Shown piece by piece: positions 63,304 to 64,000 of a stretch of DNA of 64,000 nucleotides. The position numbers and the translations under genes are program-made. The stretch comes from Streptococcus iniae (GTDB lineage Bacteria; Bacillota; Bacilli; Lactobacillales; Streptococcaceae). Every line of letters starts with the position of its first letter. The stretch's first letter is position 1. The stretch covers positions 586,001 to 650,000 of the forward strand of contig NZ_CP132230.1 in the NCBI RefSeq assembly GCF_030732225.1. The letters run 5' to 3'. The notes under the pieces were generated by a model. The model ran no database searches and was not told where the DNA came from. It was given only the letters and a program-made list of their open reading frames with translations.

Positions 63304-64000
63304 AGTGTTTTTCTAGGCAATTAATCTTTTAGTCATTGGTGTTTGGTAGTTGAGACTACCATGAATGCGGTGGTAATTCCACCAATGAACATAGTCTTTA
63401 GTCTTAAGAACTAGTTCTTCCAGCGATTGAAAGGTTTCTTGATAAACAAATTCAATTTTGAAAGCACGATACGTACTTTCAGCTACGGCATTGTCATAAG
63501 GACAACCAGCCTGACTAAGCGAACGTGTGATTCCAAAGGCTTCCAATATTTCATCAATTAACTGATTATCAAACTCTTTGCCACGATCTGAATGGAACAT
63601 CTTGACTTTGGTCAGGGCGTAAGGGATGCTTTGTATGGCTTGCTTAACGAGTTCAGCGGTCTTGTGCCAACCAAGAGACAGGCCGATGATTTCACGGTTG
63701 TATAGGTCAATGATGAGGCAAACATAAGCCCAACGATTGCCTACACGAACATAGGTTAAGTCAGTGACTAAGGCTTGTAGTGGTCTTTCTTGCTTAAACT
63801 GCCTGTCTAAGTGGTTGGGAATAGGGGCTTCATTCTTGCCTCTAGAATGTGGTTTGAAGGTGGCTTTCTGATAAACAGAAACCAAATTGAGTCGCTTCAT
63901 AATGCGTCGAATCCGACGCCGTGAAAGTGTGATACCTTCGTTATTCAAGCATATTTTGATTTTTCTGGATCCGTATCTGGACTCGCTCTCGAGGAAAATT
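63300..64000 (-). mobile_element. IS3-family insertion sequence (partial)
   Basis: An element inserted in coiA; the left edge is near 63300 and the right edge is beyond the window. It holds the 3' part of an orfB gene of the IS861/IS150 type, distinct from the copy at 23443. Confidence 0.75.
63313..64000 (-). CDS. IS3-family OrfB, partial
   Basis: C-terminal part of a DDE transposase, open to the window end at 64000; the 5' part is missing. DDE residues: D in LVTDLTYVRVGN, D in MFHSDRGKEFDN, E in NAVAESTYRAFKIE. C-terminus HRIHGSLNYQTPMTKRLIA is typical of IS861-like elements. It differs strongly from the OrfB at 23791-24633. Confidence 0.9.
   Translation of the reverse strand, partial: IFLESESRYGSRKIKICLNNEGITLSRRRIRRIMKRLNLVSVYQKATFKPHSRGKNEAPIPNHLDRQFKQERPLQALVTDLTYVRVGNRWAYVCLIIDLYNREIIGLSLGWHKTAELVKQAIQSIPYALTKVKMFHSDRGKEFDNQLIDEILEAFGITRSLSQAGCPYDNAVAESTYRAFKIEFVYQETFQSLEELVLKTKDYVHWWNYHRIHGSLNYQTPMTKRLIA

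Overview
The window is AT-rich and looks like the chromosome of a low-GC Gram-positive coccus. Gene content, order and family-level signatures point to Streptococcus, most likely the pyogenic branch. The evidence is the division cluster murG-divIB-ftsA-ftsZ-ylmE-sepF-ylmG-ylmH-divIVA followed by T-box-controlled ileS, a P1B-4 metal ATPase of PmtA type under a PerR box, NiaR/NiaX, PBP2b next to recR-ddl-murF, and SigX-type boxes in front of late competence genes. I cannot fix the species from sequence alone. No tRNA, rRNA, CRISPR array or prophage was seen.

Layout. 1-8.6 kb holds the end of the dcw division cluster, interrupted between divIB and ftsA by an IS30-family element. 8.6-17 kb holds the T-box and ileS, then on the minus strand clpE, a Nudix hydrolase and a DUF1827 gene, then a DUF1797 gene and an amino-acid ABC permease/ATPase pair. 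17-23.4 kb is the folD and xseA-xseB-ispA-tlyA-argR-recN block. A complete IS3-family element (23.44-24.65 kb) sits in the loop of what looks like the old recN terminator. 24.7-29.7 kb carries degV, a GDSL hydrolase, a YpmS-like protein, HU, the PmtA-type ATPase and a small membrane peptide. 29.7-41.6 kb carries pyrD, gpmA, niaR-niaX, a formate/nitrite channel, pbp2b-recR, ddl, murF, a TIGR02206 membrane protein and prfC. An IS1182-family element (41.58-43.38 kb) follows. 43.5-55.9 kb has two related secreted proteins, a HAD phosphatase, the DEAD-box helicase cshA, kup, a GIY-YIG protein, a TrmN6-type methylase, plsC, comEA-comEC and holA. 56-63.3 kb has sodA, a nonsense-interrupted beta-lactamase-like gene, an unknown exported protein, queA, nagB, rsuA, an MFS transporter and a coiA gene cut short by a second IS3-family element that runs off the window.

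Functional themes are cell division and peptidoglycan synthesis (murG, divIB, ftsA, ftsZ, sepF, divIVA, pbp2b, ddl, murF), stress and metal control (clpE with CtsR and CIRCE sites, PerR/PmtA, SodA), cofactor and sugar salvage (niaR/niaX, folD, nagB), translation (ileS, prfC, tlyA, rsuA, queA) and natural transformation (comEA, comEC, coiA, the last truncated).

The least expected signal is regulatory. Four unrelated genes (HAD phosphatase, trmN6, holA, rsuA) each show an extended -10 element followed by exactly six bases and the ATG, with no Shine-Dalgarno, which predicts leaderless mRNAs. Other notable points are an AUG-UAG start-stop mini-ORF with a strong ribosome site upstream of release factor 3, a perfect CIRCE element in front of clpE, promoters whose start sites fall inside terminator stems, and IS elements whose start codon or ribosome site lies in a hairpin stem.
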